NCBI GenBank assembly: GCA_964585535.1
Contig: CAZPDW010000041.1
Location: forward strand, 1 to 15,375
DNA length: 15,375 nucleotides
Source: JAUVYV01 sp964585535
Lineage (GTDB): Bacteria > Planctomycetota > Phycisphaerae > Sedimentisphaerales > Anaerobacaceae
Direction: 5' to 3'
Below are positions 1 to 7,340 of this stretch, piece by piece (position 1 is the first letter of the stretch; each line of letters starts with the position of its first letter). The notes under the pieces are model-generated. The model did not search any database. It was not told where the DNA came from and worked only from the letters and a program-made list of their open reading frames with translations. Both the position numbers and the translations under genes were made by a program.

Positions 1-82
1 TTTAGTTGGTATTGATGAGGGAAAATGGATTAAGATGAAACAGCATTCTTTTACATACTCAGGTGTAATAACAAAGAAATGA
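1..82 (+). CDS. 3' end of an unidentified upstream gene (partial)
   Basis: Reading from base 2, 26 codons are open and end at TGA (80-82). The last residues are HSFTYSGVITKK. The other two plus frames hit stops within the first 15 bases, so this is the only frame that could carry an upstream gene into the window. Composition is AT-rich like the four genes that follow, and the same direction suggests it is the first visible member of that cluster. The peptide is too short to assign a family. An ATG overlaps its stop (ATGA at 79-82) and opens a 25-codon frame that ends inside the next gene. Confidence 0.5.
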   Translation, partial: LVGIDEGKWIKMKQHSFTYSGVITKK

Positions 83-143
83 ACGGCGTAAAGTTTAACT
101 GCACTTGTTGTGATGGGCATTTGCGACTATTCAAGATAAAACA

Positions 144-677
144 ATGGAAGTATTAGTTGGCTCAGAAAATCCGGTAAAGATAGAGGCAGCCAGGGAGGCC
201 TTCTCGAAATACTTCGACCAGGTAAAAGTAACCGGGATTAAGGTCTCCAGTAGGGTTTCTGTCCAGCCAATTGATGAGGAAACCTTTGATGGTGCAAAAA
301 ACAGAGCCTTAGAACTGAAGAGACTTAACGAAGAGAAAAAATTAAGCACCGATTTCTTTGTTGGAATCGAAGGAGGCATTACAAAACTTTATTCAAAGTG
401 GTTTGCTTTAGGCGTGGGATGCATAATCGACAATCAAGAAAGAATCGGTTACGGCGTGTCTCCCTGTTTTGAACTGCCTGAAAGTATTATTGAGAAGCTT
501 TTGTCAGGCAGTGAACTGGGAAAAGTAATGGAGAAGATAAGCGGCAAGGATAATATAAGACAGACAGAAGGAGCAATAGGATTTCTCAGTAAGGCGGTGT
601 TGGACAGAAAAGCCCTTTATTATCATGCTTTAATAGCTGCGTTGGTTCCGTTTTTAAATAAGGATTTGTATTTTTAG
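144..677 (+). CDS. yjjX: inosine/xanthosine triphosphatase, DUF84/YjjX family
   Basis: This 177-residue protein matches the DUF84 non-canonical purine NTP phosphatase family, which hydrolyses ITP and XTP in the cytoplasm so that deaminated purines do not enter RNA or DNA. Visible family marks are GSENPVK at residues 6-12 (phosphate-binding entry loop), VGIEGG at 73-78, TEGAIGFLSK at 141-150 and the closing HALIAALVPF at 161-170. Length is normal for the family. The ATG at 144 is used because the GSxNPVK motif must lie at the extreme N-terminus. No convincing Shine-Dalgarno sequence precedes it, so translation may be coupled to the upstream reading frame. The next gene starts two bases after the stop, so the two are almost certainly co-transcribed. 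Codon use is AT-rich, unlike genes after about 5.8 kb. Confidence 0.85.
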   Translation: MEVLVGSENPVKIEAAREAFSKYFDQVKVTGIKVSSRVSVQPIDEETFDGAKNRALELKRLNEEKKLSTDFFVGIEGGITKLYSKWFALGVGCIIDNQERIGYGVSPCFELPESIIEKLLSGSELGKVMEKISGKDNIRQTEGAIGFLSKAVLDRKALYYHALIAALVPFLNKDLYF

Positions 678-679
678 CT

Positions 680-1612
680 ATGCGTATTGAGATTATAGGA
701 ACTGAGTCGTTGGGCGTTCGTGGACTTTCCTGCAAAGTCGAAACGAAAGACCGCAGCATATTAATCGACCCGGGGATAGCCTTGGGCTATAACAGGCACG
801 GGCTGCTTCCACACCCATTTCAAGTAGCGGTAGGAAGAGTGATTCGCGATAAGATTATATCAGCATTAAGAAATGCCACTGATGTAGTGTTCAGCCATTA
901 TCATGGCGACCATATTCCCCTGGTTGACGCAAATCCTTATCAACTTAAAGCAGGACAAATAATCAGCTTATGCCGGGATATTCGATTCTGGGCTAAAGGT
1001 TTGGCCGGGCTTTCTGGAAATATGAAGGCAAGAGCTCGATCTTTATCTGGCCTCTTAAATAAAGACTTACCCAATGCTGAAGGAAAAAGCGATGGGCCTA
1101 TATCCTTTTCTAAAGCTGTGCCTCACGGCCAAGCAAATCACGCTTTTGGGCAGGTAATGATGACTAAAATCGAAGATGGAGGAGGAGTATTTGTTCACGC
1201 CTCCGATATTCAACTGCTTGATAGAAAAGCTGTTTTGCAAATATTACAATGGCACCCTGATATAGTGCTTGCTTCCGGGCCTCCGTTATATCTGCCTCAA
1301 TTATCAAATAAACAGCGTCAGATTGCCTGGCAAAATGCGGTATCTTTATCGCGAGGAGTGGATACCTTGATTCTCGACCATCATATAATGAGGTGCGAAG
1401 AAGGAGCTGTTTGGTTAAAGCGTCTGTCTGCCGAAACAGAGAGAAGGGTTATTTGTGCTGCTGATTTTATGAAAAGACCCCGGCTTTTGCTTGAAGCATG
1501 GCGAAGACAATTATATAAAGACATGCCTGTTCCAGAAAATTGGCACCGGGATTATGAACAGGGTAAAGTGGACGTTAAGCCCTATCCCAAGTGGCGAAAC
1601 TATGAAATATAA
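680..1612 (+). CDS. MBL-fold metallohydrolase, UPF0282-like
   Basis: This 310-residue protein belongs to the metallo-beta-lactamase fold and resembles the UPF0282 family best known from archaea. The N-terminus SLGVRGLSCKVET and the ILIDPG segment (27-32) are the first strands of the fold. The metal-binding signature is HYHGDH (73-78). Other likely ligands are H149 in VPHG, D176 in HASD and D233/H234 in LDHH. The substrate of this family is not known; it is unlikely to be a beta-lactamase. The start is two bases after the yjjX stop, which implies translational coupling. The C-terminal ~50 residues are basic and rich in Trp and Tyr. A plain call of MBL-fold hydrolase is safe; the UPF0282 assignment is from motif memory. 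Confidence 0.75.
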   Translation: MRIEIIGTESLGVRGLSCKVETKDRSILIDPGIALGYNRHGLLPHPFQVAVGRVIRDKIISALRNATDVVFSHYHGDHIPLVDANPYQLKAGQIISLCRDIRFWAKGLAGLSGNMKARARSLSGLLNKDLPNAEGKSDGPISFSKAVPHGQANHAFGQVMMTKIEDGGGVFVHASDIQLLDRKAVLQILQWHPDIVLASGPPLYLPQLSNKQRQIAWQNAVSLSRGVDTLILDHHIMRCEEGAVWLKRLSAETERRVICAADFMKRPRLLLEAWRRQLYKDMPVPENWHRDYEQGKVDVKPYPKWRNYEI

Positions 1613-1638
1613 AATAAGCAAAAACATCAGGCATAAAA

Positions 1639-2280
1639 ATGAAAATCACAATCATTTACGATAATGAAGTTTACAAAGAAGGTCTTGTTGCTGATTGGGG
1701 ATTTTCCTGCCTGGTGGAAGCAAAAAATACTCCGAGAATCCTTTTTGATACCGGAGCTAATGGTTCCATACTGCTTTCCAATATGGAAAAACTCGAAATT
1801 GAACCTGCTTCTATTGATGAGGTCTTTATTTCGCATCCTCATTTTGACCATACAGGCGGGCTGTCAGCATTTCTTAATACCAAAAATGACGTGGAAGTTT
1901 ATGTTCCTGCGTCACTTAGGCGAGTTCGTGGTGCAGAGAAAGTGATCTCTGTCAGTAAACCTCTAAAAATCCACGAGAATGTTTTTTCCACCGGCCAGCT
2001 CGATGGTATAGAGCAGAGTATGGCGGTTAAAACGGACAAGGGGATAGTTTTGATTGTAGGATGCTCGCATCCAAAGATGGCAGATATTCTCGAAGCAGCT
2101 TCGCAATTCGGAAATGTTTATGCAGTTGTTGGCGGCATGCACGGATTCAGTGAATTTGGGCTGTTCAAAGATATGGAACTTATTTGTCCTGCTCACTGCA
2201 CCGCCTATAAAGCAGAGCTCAAGTCTCTATATCCGGGGAAATACGTTGAAGGTGGCGCTGGAAAGGTAATCGAACTTTAA
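1639..2280 (+). CDS. MBL-fold metallohydrolase, COG1237 type
   Basis: A second, unrelated-looking MBL-fold protein of 213 residues follows 26 bases after the first. The motif SHPHFDHTGG (65-74) is the metal centre (H66, H68, D70, H71). ILFDTGA (34-40), VGCSHP, VVGGMHGF and the late CPAHCT segment match the layout of COG1237 proteins. Databases often label that group as 7,8-dihydropterin-6-methyl-4-(beta-D-ribofuranosyl)aminobenzene-5'-phosphate synthase, but the label rests on little biochemistry and should not be read as a pathway assignment. The protein is somewhat shorter than many family members, mainly between the GGMHGF and CPAHC segments. The ATG at 1639 opens directly into the first beta strand (MKITIIYDNE). 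The ribosome site is weak (CAGG). It lies in the same AT-rich transcription unit as its neighbours. Confidence 0.75.
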   Translation: MKITIIYDNEVYKEGLVADWGFSCLVEAKNTPRILFDTGANGSILLSNMEKLEIEPASIDEVFISHPHFDHTGGLSAFLNTKNDVEVYVPASLRRVRGAEKVISVSKPLKIHENVFSTGQLDGIEQSMAVKTDKGIVLIVGCSHPKMADILEAASQFGNVYAVVGGMHGFSEFGLFKDMELICPAHCTAYKAELKSLYPGKYVEGGAGKVIEL

Positions 2281-2298
2281 TGATGGAGGTCCGTTCAA

Positions 2299-2697
2299 AT
2301 GTTAATTCCAAATAAGGTAAAGAGGTTATTTAAGAAACAATCTTTGGTCGCCTTTGCTACGGCAGACAAACGCGGAAAACCGAATGTTGTTCCAATATTC
2401 TGGAAAAGGATTCTTGAGAATGAGAAGATTTTGCTCCTTGATAATTTTATGAAGACCAGCAAAAAAAATCTTTTAGAAAACAAGAATGTTTGCCTTGGCT
2501 TTTGGGATGTAAAAACAGAAGAGGCCTACAAAATCAAGGGGAAAGCTGCCTACCACACTGAAGGAACAGTTTATGAACAGGGCAAAAAATTCATGCAGTC
2601 AAAAAGAGCTGAGGCAATCCCGAAAGGAGTTGTTGAAATTAGGGTGAGTGCAATTTACACCACAAAACCCGGTCCTAACGCAGGTAAAAAATTATAG
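2299..2697 (+). CDS. small PPOX-fold (pyridoxamine 5'-phosphate oxidase-like) flavin-binding protein
   Basis: This 132-residue protein has the layout of small split-barrel PPOX-family proteins: an N-terminal helix (LIPNKVKRLFKKQ), strand SLVAFATADKRGKPNVVPIFW, a second strand ILLLDNFMKTSKKNLLENKNVCLGFW, and GYKIKG-like KIKGKAAYH. Related proteins bind FMN, F420 or heme, and the cofactor here cannot be read from sequence. It is not the biosynthetic PdxH, which is longer and has a conserved C-terminal extension. The ATG at 2299 is supported by a clear GGAGG at 2284-2288. This is the only gene of the cluster with a strong ribosome site, and it follows the MBL gene by 18 bases. It is the last gene of the AT-rich plus-strand unit. 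Confidence 0.75.
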   Translation: MLIPNKVKRLFKKQSLVAFATADKRGKPNVVPIFWKRILENEKILLLDNFMKTSKKNLLENKNVCLGFWDVKTEEAYKIKGKAAYHTEGTVYEQGKKFMQSKRAEAIPKGVVEIRVSAIYTTKPGPNAGKKL

Positions 2698-2778
2698 TAG
2701 AAAAAATGTATGGGCTAAAAAGTGGCCTGCCCCTGTTTTATGTACCAGTTGTTATGAGAGTATATCACACATATTCTC

Positions 2779-2825
2779 CTTGTCTTGAGGAAGGCGGAGC
2801 GTAGCGAAGCCCTGCTCAAGACAGG
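2779..2825. repeat. inverted repeat between convergent genes
   Basis: TGTCTTGAG (2781-2789) pairs exactly with CTCAAGACA (2815-2823), and two more outer pairs (one G-U) extend the stem to 11. The 25-base loop contains GGCGGAGCGTAGCGAAGCC, which itself has partial dyad symmetry. It sits between the plus-strand PPOX gene and the minus-strand repeat-protein gene. There is no T-run directly after either arm, so a classic rho-independent terminator is not clear; a REP-like dispersed element is equally possible. Confidence 0.6.
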
Positions 2826-2840
2826 ATTGTGACTGTCCCT

Positions 2841-2894
2841 AGTTTCCTCTCGTTTCCTAGTTTCGCATAGTTTCGTAGTTTCGCTAGTTTCGAT
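2841..2894. repeat. short degenerate tandem repeat, AGTTTCGnT unit
   Basis: Six consecutive copies of an 8-10 base unit are visible: AGTTTCCTCT, CGTTTCCT, AGTTTCGCAT, AGTTTCGT, AGTTTCGCT and AGTTTCGAT. The array ends about 20 bases from the stop of the minus-strand repeat-protein gene. Unit length varies, so it cannot be coding. It may be slipped-strand repeat expansion or part of a dispersed intergenic element. Confidence 0.75.
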
Positions 2895-2916
2895 TTTGAA
2901 TTAGAGTTTGAAAAAC

Positions 2917-5364
2917 TTAAGGTGCAGTTCCCTCAAGCCAGTGTTCCGTCAGGATTGAAAGGTCGAGTATATCTACCTCCCCCGTTTTATTAAAGTCGGC
3001 GCCTTCACAGAAGGCCGGCTCACTGCAATCTTCATCCAGCCAGTGATTAGCAAATAACGCGAAGTCAGCAAAATCCACATCCCAGTCAGTATCAATGTCC
3101 GCAGGCATTTCCCCACTTCGCCAACTCGCCGCAATTTCAGCATAATCTAAGAAATCTACGCCCCCGTCGTAATTCAAATCGGCTTCATAACACCAGCCGT
3201 TGTAGGAACAGTCATCGTATAACCATTGCCCCACGAGCCATTCCACATCAAACCAGTCCACGGCGCAATCGTGATTCAAATCACCTGTATAGACCTCCGG
3301 CAATCCCCACCGTGCCCAATACGACGAAACAGCCCCCCCGGCAGTTACAAAAGCGCCTCCAGCAATCAGTTCGCCGTTGAAAACCGTAAGGGTATACACA
3401 TCGTCATTCATCCCGCTGCCTAACGATTGCCAGTTTGAGCCGTTCCAGCGAGCAATTCTGTTGACGGTAACACCACCGGCAGTAGTAAATTCCCCTCCCG
3501 CAATCAACTCGCCATTATAAACCGTAAGGGCGAGAACATCGCTGCTCGTTCCACTGCCTAACGGTTGCCAGTTGCTGCCGTTCCAGCGGGCGATACGGTT
3601 GGCGGCAACACCCCCTGCAGTCGTGAACCAGCCACCCGCAATCAACTCGCCTTCGTGAACCGTCAGGGCATAAACGCGATTGTTCATTCCGCTGCCCAAT
3701 GGCTGCCAGGAATTGCCATCCCATTGGGCAATATAATTAGCGGCCCCCCCCCCGGCAGTCGTGAACCAACCTCCCGCAATTAAGTTGCCGTCGTAAACCG
3801 TCAGGGCATAAACTGAATTATTCATTCCACTGCCTAAGGGATACCAGACGCTACTGTTCCAGCGGGCAATTCTGTGGCAGATGACGCCCCCGGCAGTGTC
3901 GAAAAGCCCTCCTGCAACCAATTCGCCATTGTAGACCGTCAGAGTATGAACATTGACAAACATTCCGCCGCCCAGCGGCTGCCAAGTGCTGCCGTCCCAC
4001 AGGGCAATATAGTTGGCGCTAACACCCCCTGCAGTAGTAAAACCACCTCCGGCAATCAGGTTGCCGTCATAAACTGTCAGGGCGTCAACCGAGCTATTAA
4101 ATCCGCCGCCAGAGCCCAATGAATTCCAGTTGCTGCCATTCCAGCGAGCTATATAATTGGCCCAAACGTCCCCGGCGCCAACGAACCAACCTCCGGCAAT
4201 CAGCTCACCTTCGTAAACCGTCAGCGCAGATACAGAATCATTCATCCCATTACTAAATGGCCACCAGCTGCTGCCGTTCCACCGGGCAATTCTGTTGGCG
4301 GCAATATCCGTACCAAACCCGGCAGTAGTAAAAACGCCTCCCGCAATCAACTCGCCGTTGTAAACGGTCAGGGCTGAAACTACGCTGTTCATACCACGAT
4401 CCATTGAATACCAGTTGCTGCCGTCCCAGCGGGCAATAAAGGTGGCGTTAAGAACACTCCCGGCAGTAGTGAAACCACCTCCCGCAATCAACTCGCTGTT
4501 GTAAACCATCAGGGTTGAAACACCACCGTTTACCCCACTGCCCAATTGTTGCCAACTGCTGCCATTCCAGCTGGCAATTCTGCTGGCAGAAACGCCTCCG
4601 GCAGAAGTAAAACCGCCTCCTGCAACCAGCTTGCCATTATGAACTGTCAGAGCCCGAACATAGTTATTCATCCCATTGCCTAATGTCTGCCAGTTGCTGC
4701 CATTCCATCGGGCAATACGGGCGGCATTAACTCCTCCGGCAGTAGTGAATTGCCCGCCTGCAATCAAGTTGCCATCGTAAACCGTCAGGGCTAAAACAGA
4801 ATTATTTAACTCTTCCGATATTGTCTGCCAGTTACTACCGTCCCATCGGGCAATATAGTTGGCGTCAACGCCACCGGCTTCTGTAAAATAACCGCCTGCA
4901 ATCAGATTTCCATCGTAAACCGTCAGGGCACGAACGTGATTGTTCATTCCGCTGCCCAGCGGCTGCCAAGTGCTGCCATCCCAGCGGGCAACATAGTTGG
5001 CATCCACACCCCCGCCAGTTGTGAACCTACCTCCGGCGATCAGCTCACCGTTGTAAACCGCTAGGGCGTAAACATAATCATCCATCCCGCTGCCCAATGT
5101 CTGCCAGCTATAGCCGTTCCATGCCACAATTCTGTTCGCTTCCACATCTCCGGCTGTAGTAAAATTTCCTCCAATAACCAGTAATTCCTGACCAGGCCCG
5201 TTTCCGTCCGGGTCCCACTTGGTCAAGCCATAAGCAGGGCCGTCGAGTCCGTTGCCCAGCTTCCAGTTGGGGTCACATTGGCCGAATGCAACTGAAGAAC
5301 AAAATAAGACCACCAGAATTGCTGACTTGAATCTCGGCTTGACCAAATTCCTCGAAACCCGCAT
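2917..5364 (-). CDS. exported tandem-repeat (propeller-like) protein with four dockerin-like motifs
   Basis: The mature reading frame is taken from the ATG at 5364 (815 residues). A longer frame opens at GTG 5379, but that codon lies inside the Shine-Dalgarno sequence GGAGGAG (5371-5377), six bases before the ATG. Residues 1-28 are a signal peptide (basic n-region, hydrophobic AILVVLFCSSVAFG). From about residue 65 to 687 come 13 full units and one partial unit of about 46 residues, each with AGGxFTTAGGVxANxIARWNGSxWxx followed by LGSGM and ALTVYxGxLI. They resemble Rax2/delta-60-type propeller repeats, and 14 units could fold as two seven-bladed propellers (inference). Residues 694-815 hold four EF-hand-like dockerin motifs, beginning GDLNHDC, ADLNYDG, ADIDTDW and ADFNKTG, three of them closing in WL. 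The protein is probably extracellular or surface-bound. Function and ligand are unknown. One unit is encoded through a G10 tract. Confidence 0.85.
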   Translation of the reverse strand: MRVSRNLVKPRFKSAILVVLFCSSVAFGQCDPNWKLGNGLDGPAYGLTKWDPDGNGPGQELLVIGGNFTTAGDVEANRIVAWNGYSWQTLGSGMDDYVYALAVYNGELIAGGRFTTGGGVDANYVARWDGSTWQPLGSGMNNHVRALTVYDGNLIAGGYFTEAGGVDANYIARWDGSNWQTISEELNNSVLALTVYDGNLIAGGQFTTAGGVNAARIARWNGSNWQTLGNGMNNYVRALTVHNGKLVAGGGFTSAGGVSASRIASWNGSSWQQLGSGVNGGVSTLMVYNSELIAGGGFTTAGSVLNATFIARWDGSNWYSMDRGMNSVVSALTVYNGELIAGGVFTTAGFGTDIAANRIARWNGSSWWPFSNGMNDSVSALTVYEGELIAGGWFVGAGDVWANYIARWNGSNWNSLGSGGGFNSSVDALTVYDGNLIAGGGFTTAGGVSANYIALWDGSTWQPLGGGMFVNVHTLTVYNGELVAGGLFDTAGGVICHRIARWNSSVWYPLGSGMNNSVYALTVYDGNLIAGGWFTTAGGGAANYIAQWDGNSWQPLGSGMNNRVYALTVHEGELIAGGWFTTAGGVAANRIARWNGSNWQPLGSGTSSDVLALTVYNGELIAGGEFTTAGGVTVNRIARWNGSNWQSLGSGMNDDVYTLTVFNGELIAGGAFVTAGGAVSSYWARWGLPEVYTGDLNHDCAVDWFDVEWLVGQWLYDDCSYNGWCYEADLNYDGGVDFLDYAEIAASWRSGEMPADIDTDWDVDFADFALFANHWLDEDCSEPAFCEGADFNKTGEVDILDLSILTEHWLEGTAP
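3304..5172 (-). repeat. coding tandem repeat array, 13.5 units of about 138 bp
   Basis: This is the DNA behind the 46-residue units of the exported repeat protein. Blocks such as CGTAAACCGTCAGGGC and CAATCAACTCGCC recur at about 138-base spacing. Most units are 46 residues; the sixth, seventh and eighth are lengthened by one to three residues near the conserved ANxIARW segment or the LGSGG loop. The near-identity of the third-last to second-last units suggests recent duplication, and such arrays can change copy number by recombination. Confidence 0.85.
3744..3753 (-). repeat. G10 homopolymer inside the repeat-protein gene
   Basis: Ten consecutive C on the plus strand (G on the coding strand) encode the A-G-G-G-A stretch of the eleventh unit, where sibling units read AGGV with mixed codons. 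A G7 tract occurs at 3333-3339 in the fourteenth unit. Gain of one G in the long tract would shift reading into a frame that stops at 3515-3517 and remove the last units and all dockerin motifs. An assembly or sequencing slip at this length is also possible. Confidence 0.8.
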
Positions 5365-5510
5365 TATCCACTCCTCCACGCCGGATAAATTGCACTTTTT
5401 TAATTTGCCAAACCACCTGCTTACCGGCCCACAGACGGCTATAACCTCTATATTACCAAATTTCCCGCCCTCAATCCATCCTGTTTCTCAAACTTGACGC
5501 TAAATTAAAT

Positions 5511-5539
5511 CTTTTATAATTCGTGTCCATTCCTGTCAA
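5511..5539 (-). promoter_or_regulatory. sigma-70-type promoter for the repeat-protein gene
   Basis: On the minus strand a perfect TTGACA (5534-5539) is followed after 17 bases by TAAAAG (5511-5516). It would start transcription near 5504 and leave a leader of about 140 bases before the ATG at 5364. It is the best promoter in the gap and has the same TTGACA-17 layout as the promoters of the sulfatase and glycoside-hydrolase genes. Confidence 0.45.
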
Positions 5540-5805
5540 CTTGTCCCCACCGAAGGGGGATTCGTGGTTCCAATTTCTTCGTGTCTGGACTTTACCCTGG
5601 AGTTCCTGCTACCTTGGCTTTTCAACAGAGGACGCGTGCTTTCGCTCTTTTTCACCCAAAAACGCACTTCCTTTCGCAACTTTTCGCAAATCTTTCCAAT
5701 CTTTTTCACACTTTTACGCGTTTTCCCAAACGCCTGTGGTGAATAACCGGAACCAGCCACGCTTTTGCTGTTCGGTTTTGGGCCGGGCGGGCGGTTGTCT
5801 TTCGG
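5540..5805. other. gene-free stretch downstream of the sulfatase unit
   Basis: With 5365-5510 this makes a gap of about 440 bases. Short frames exist on both strands but have low-complexity composition (runs of TTTCGC and ACTTTT types near 5640-5720) and no protein-like conservation pattern. A five-pair hairpin TCCCC/GGGGA is present at about 5545-5561. No convincing terminator for the sulfatase gene was found after its stop at 5806. Confidence 0.5.
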
Positions 5806-7290
5806 CTATTTTCCCGCCTGGTCGAGTTTGTATTTTCTGCAGGGCCAGAACCATTCGGTTGATTTGGGTTCTTTTTGTGGCCTTGGTTTTGTGCGGGCGG
5901 TGACCATATTTTTTTTAATTTTGGCGACGATTTCGGGATCTTGGCCTGCTATGTCGGTTGTTTCGCCGATGTCGGCGCTAAGGTCGTAGAGCCGGAGGGG
6001 TGAGTTCGGGTTGCTGCGGACGGCCTTGTAATTGCCCATTCGGACGGCCTGTTTGAATTTTAAGCCGCGGCCATATTCCCAGTAGAGGTACTTGTGGTGC
6101 TTTTGCTTTGCGCCCGCGGTCTTGCCGGCGAGCAGCTCGGGGACGATGCTGATGCCGTCGATATGGCCGGGGACGTATCGGCCTGCGCCGGCAAGCTCGG
6201 CGAAGGTGGGCATTACGTCGGGGAAGTAGCATACGAGGTTACTGGTGGTGCCGGGTGCGATGTGCCCGGGCCAGCGGGCGACCATCGGGACGCGAATGCC
6301 GCCCTCGTAAAGTGTGGTTTTGTAATTGCGCAACGGGCCGTTCGAGTTGAAGAACTCGGCGTCGATTCCGCCCCCATTTGTACCGCCGTTGTCGGAGGCG
6401 AAAAAGACGATGGTGTTGTCGTCGAGGTTTAGCTGCCTGAGCATTGTCATCAGCTCGCCGACGCTTTTGTCGAGGCAGGAAATCATCGCGGCGTGTGTCG
6501 TTCTGGGCAGGGGCTGGTCCACGGCGTGGCCCGAGGGGTCAACGAAGGGGCTGGGTTCGGCGAATTTGCCTTTGTACTGCTGCATTGCCCCGTCCGGTGC
6601 GAACAGCTCGACGTGCGGGATGGTGACGGGCAGGTAGCAGAAGAAGGGCCTGTCGGCGTTTCGGCGGATGAAGGAAAGCGCCCGCTTCATAATTATGTCG
6701 TGTGAGTATTGTTTTCGGCCATCGTTTTCGTTGCCTTTCAGGGGAAATTCTGTTTCGCCGTCCCAGAGGTAATCGGGGTAATAGTAGTGGGCGTGAATCT
6801 GGTGGAGGTATCCGAAGAACTCGTCGAAACCCTGTTTTGTGGGGACACCCGTTGTACCGATGTCACCGAGTCCCCATTTTCCGAAACAGCCGGTGGCATA
6901 GCCGGCTTTTTTCAGCACTTCTGCGACGGTAACGTCTTCGGGCAAAAGGGGTATGCCGCCGCCGTTGGCGCGGACGGGGGTATGGCCCATATGAAGGCCG
7001 GTCATCAGCACGCTTCGGCTCGGTGCGCAGACGGTGCAGCCGGCGTAGGCCTGGGTGAATTTGACGCCCTCTGCGGCGAGGCGGTCGATGTTCGGCGTTT
7101 TGATTTTCTTCTGGCCGTAACAGCCAAGCTCGGCATAGCCGAGGTCGTCGGCCATAATAAAAACGATGTTGGGCCGGTGCAGGTCTTTGGCTGCGCGTGT
7201 GCCGATGTTTGCACAGCCGTCCAATACCGACAGCAGGGGCGCCGAACCAACGACCCAGCCGGCCTTCTTCAAAAAGTCACGTCTTCTCAT
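5806..7290 (-). CDS. Tat-exported sulfatase (arylsulfatase A type), second gene of a pair
   Basis: This 494-residue enzyme should hydrolyse sulfate esters, most likely on polysaccharide, outside the cytoplasm. The N-terminus MRRRDFLKKAG followed by a hydrophobic stretch is a Tat signal. The signature CAPSRSVLMTG starts at C88, the residue converted to formylglycine; it is the Cys type. Metal ligands are D48/D49 in MADDLGY and D300/N301 in ASDNGG. GKWG (137-140) and IPH (224-226) supply further active-site residues. Length is typical. The start is supported by GGAGAA just upstream on the minus strand. It lies 50 bases after the other sulfatase, without a promoter between, so the two are co-transcribed. 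Substrate cannot be read from sequence. The maturase needed to make formylglycine is not in the window. C26 could suggest a lipoprotein, but the LDGC context is a poor lipobox. Confidence 0.9.
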   Translation of the reverse strand: MRRRDFLKKAGWVVGSAPLLSVLDGCANIGTRAAKDLHRPNIVFIMADDLGYAELGCYGQKKIKTPNIDRLAAEGVKFTQAYAGCTVCAPSRSVLMTGLHMGHTPVRANGGGIPLLPEDVTVAEVLKKAGYATGCFGKWGLGDIGTTGVPTKQGFDEFFGYLHQIHAHYYYPDYLWDGETEFPLKGNENDGRKQYSHDIIMKRALSFIRRNADRPFFCYLPVTIPHVELFAPDGAMQQYKGKFAEPSPFVDPSGHAVDQPLPRTTHAAMISCLDKSVGELMTMLRQLNLDDNTIVFFASDNGGTNGGGIDAEFFNSNGPLRNYKTTLYEGGIRVPMVARWPGHIAPGTTSNLVCYFPDVMPTFAELAGAGRYVPGHIDGISIVPELLAGKTAGAKQKHHKYLYWEYGRGLKFKQAVRMGNYKAVRSNPNSPLRLYDLSADIGETTDIAGQDPEIVAKIKKNMVTARTKPRPQKEPKSTEWFWPCRKYKLDQAGK

Positions 7291-7340
7291 AATACTTCTC
7301 CCGTGCTCTGCGGTCTTTGCTTTTAAGCTTTAACTTTTCT

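Noticed and set aside
3304..5172. CRISPR-like array
   Set aside because: The repeats are about 138 bp, degenerate, in one open frame and translate to a conserved 46-residue unit; there are no spacers.
5365..5379. GTG start extending the repeat protein by five residues
   Set aside because: The GTG overlaps the Shine-Dalgarno sequence of the ATG at 5364, and the ATG gives a normal signal-peptide n-region.
7210..7216. Lipoprotein lipobox around C26 of the second sulfatase
   Set aside because: LDGC has Asp where a small residue is expected, so a plain Tat signal is the safer reading.
6709..7326. Plus-strand frame of 205 codons
   Set aside because: It is exactly antisense to the conserved N-terminal half of a sulfatase; long shadow frames are expected in GC-rich codon patterns.
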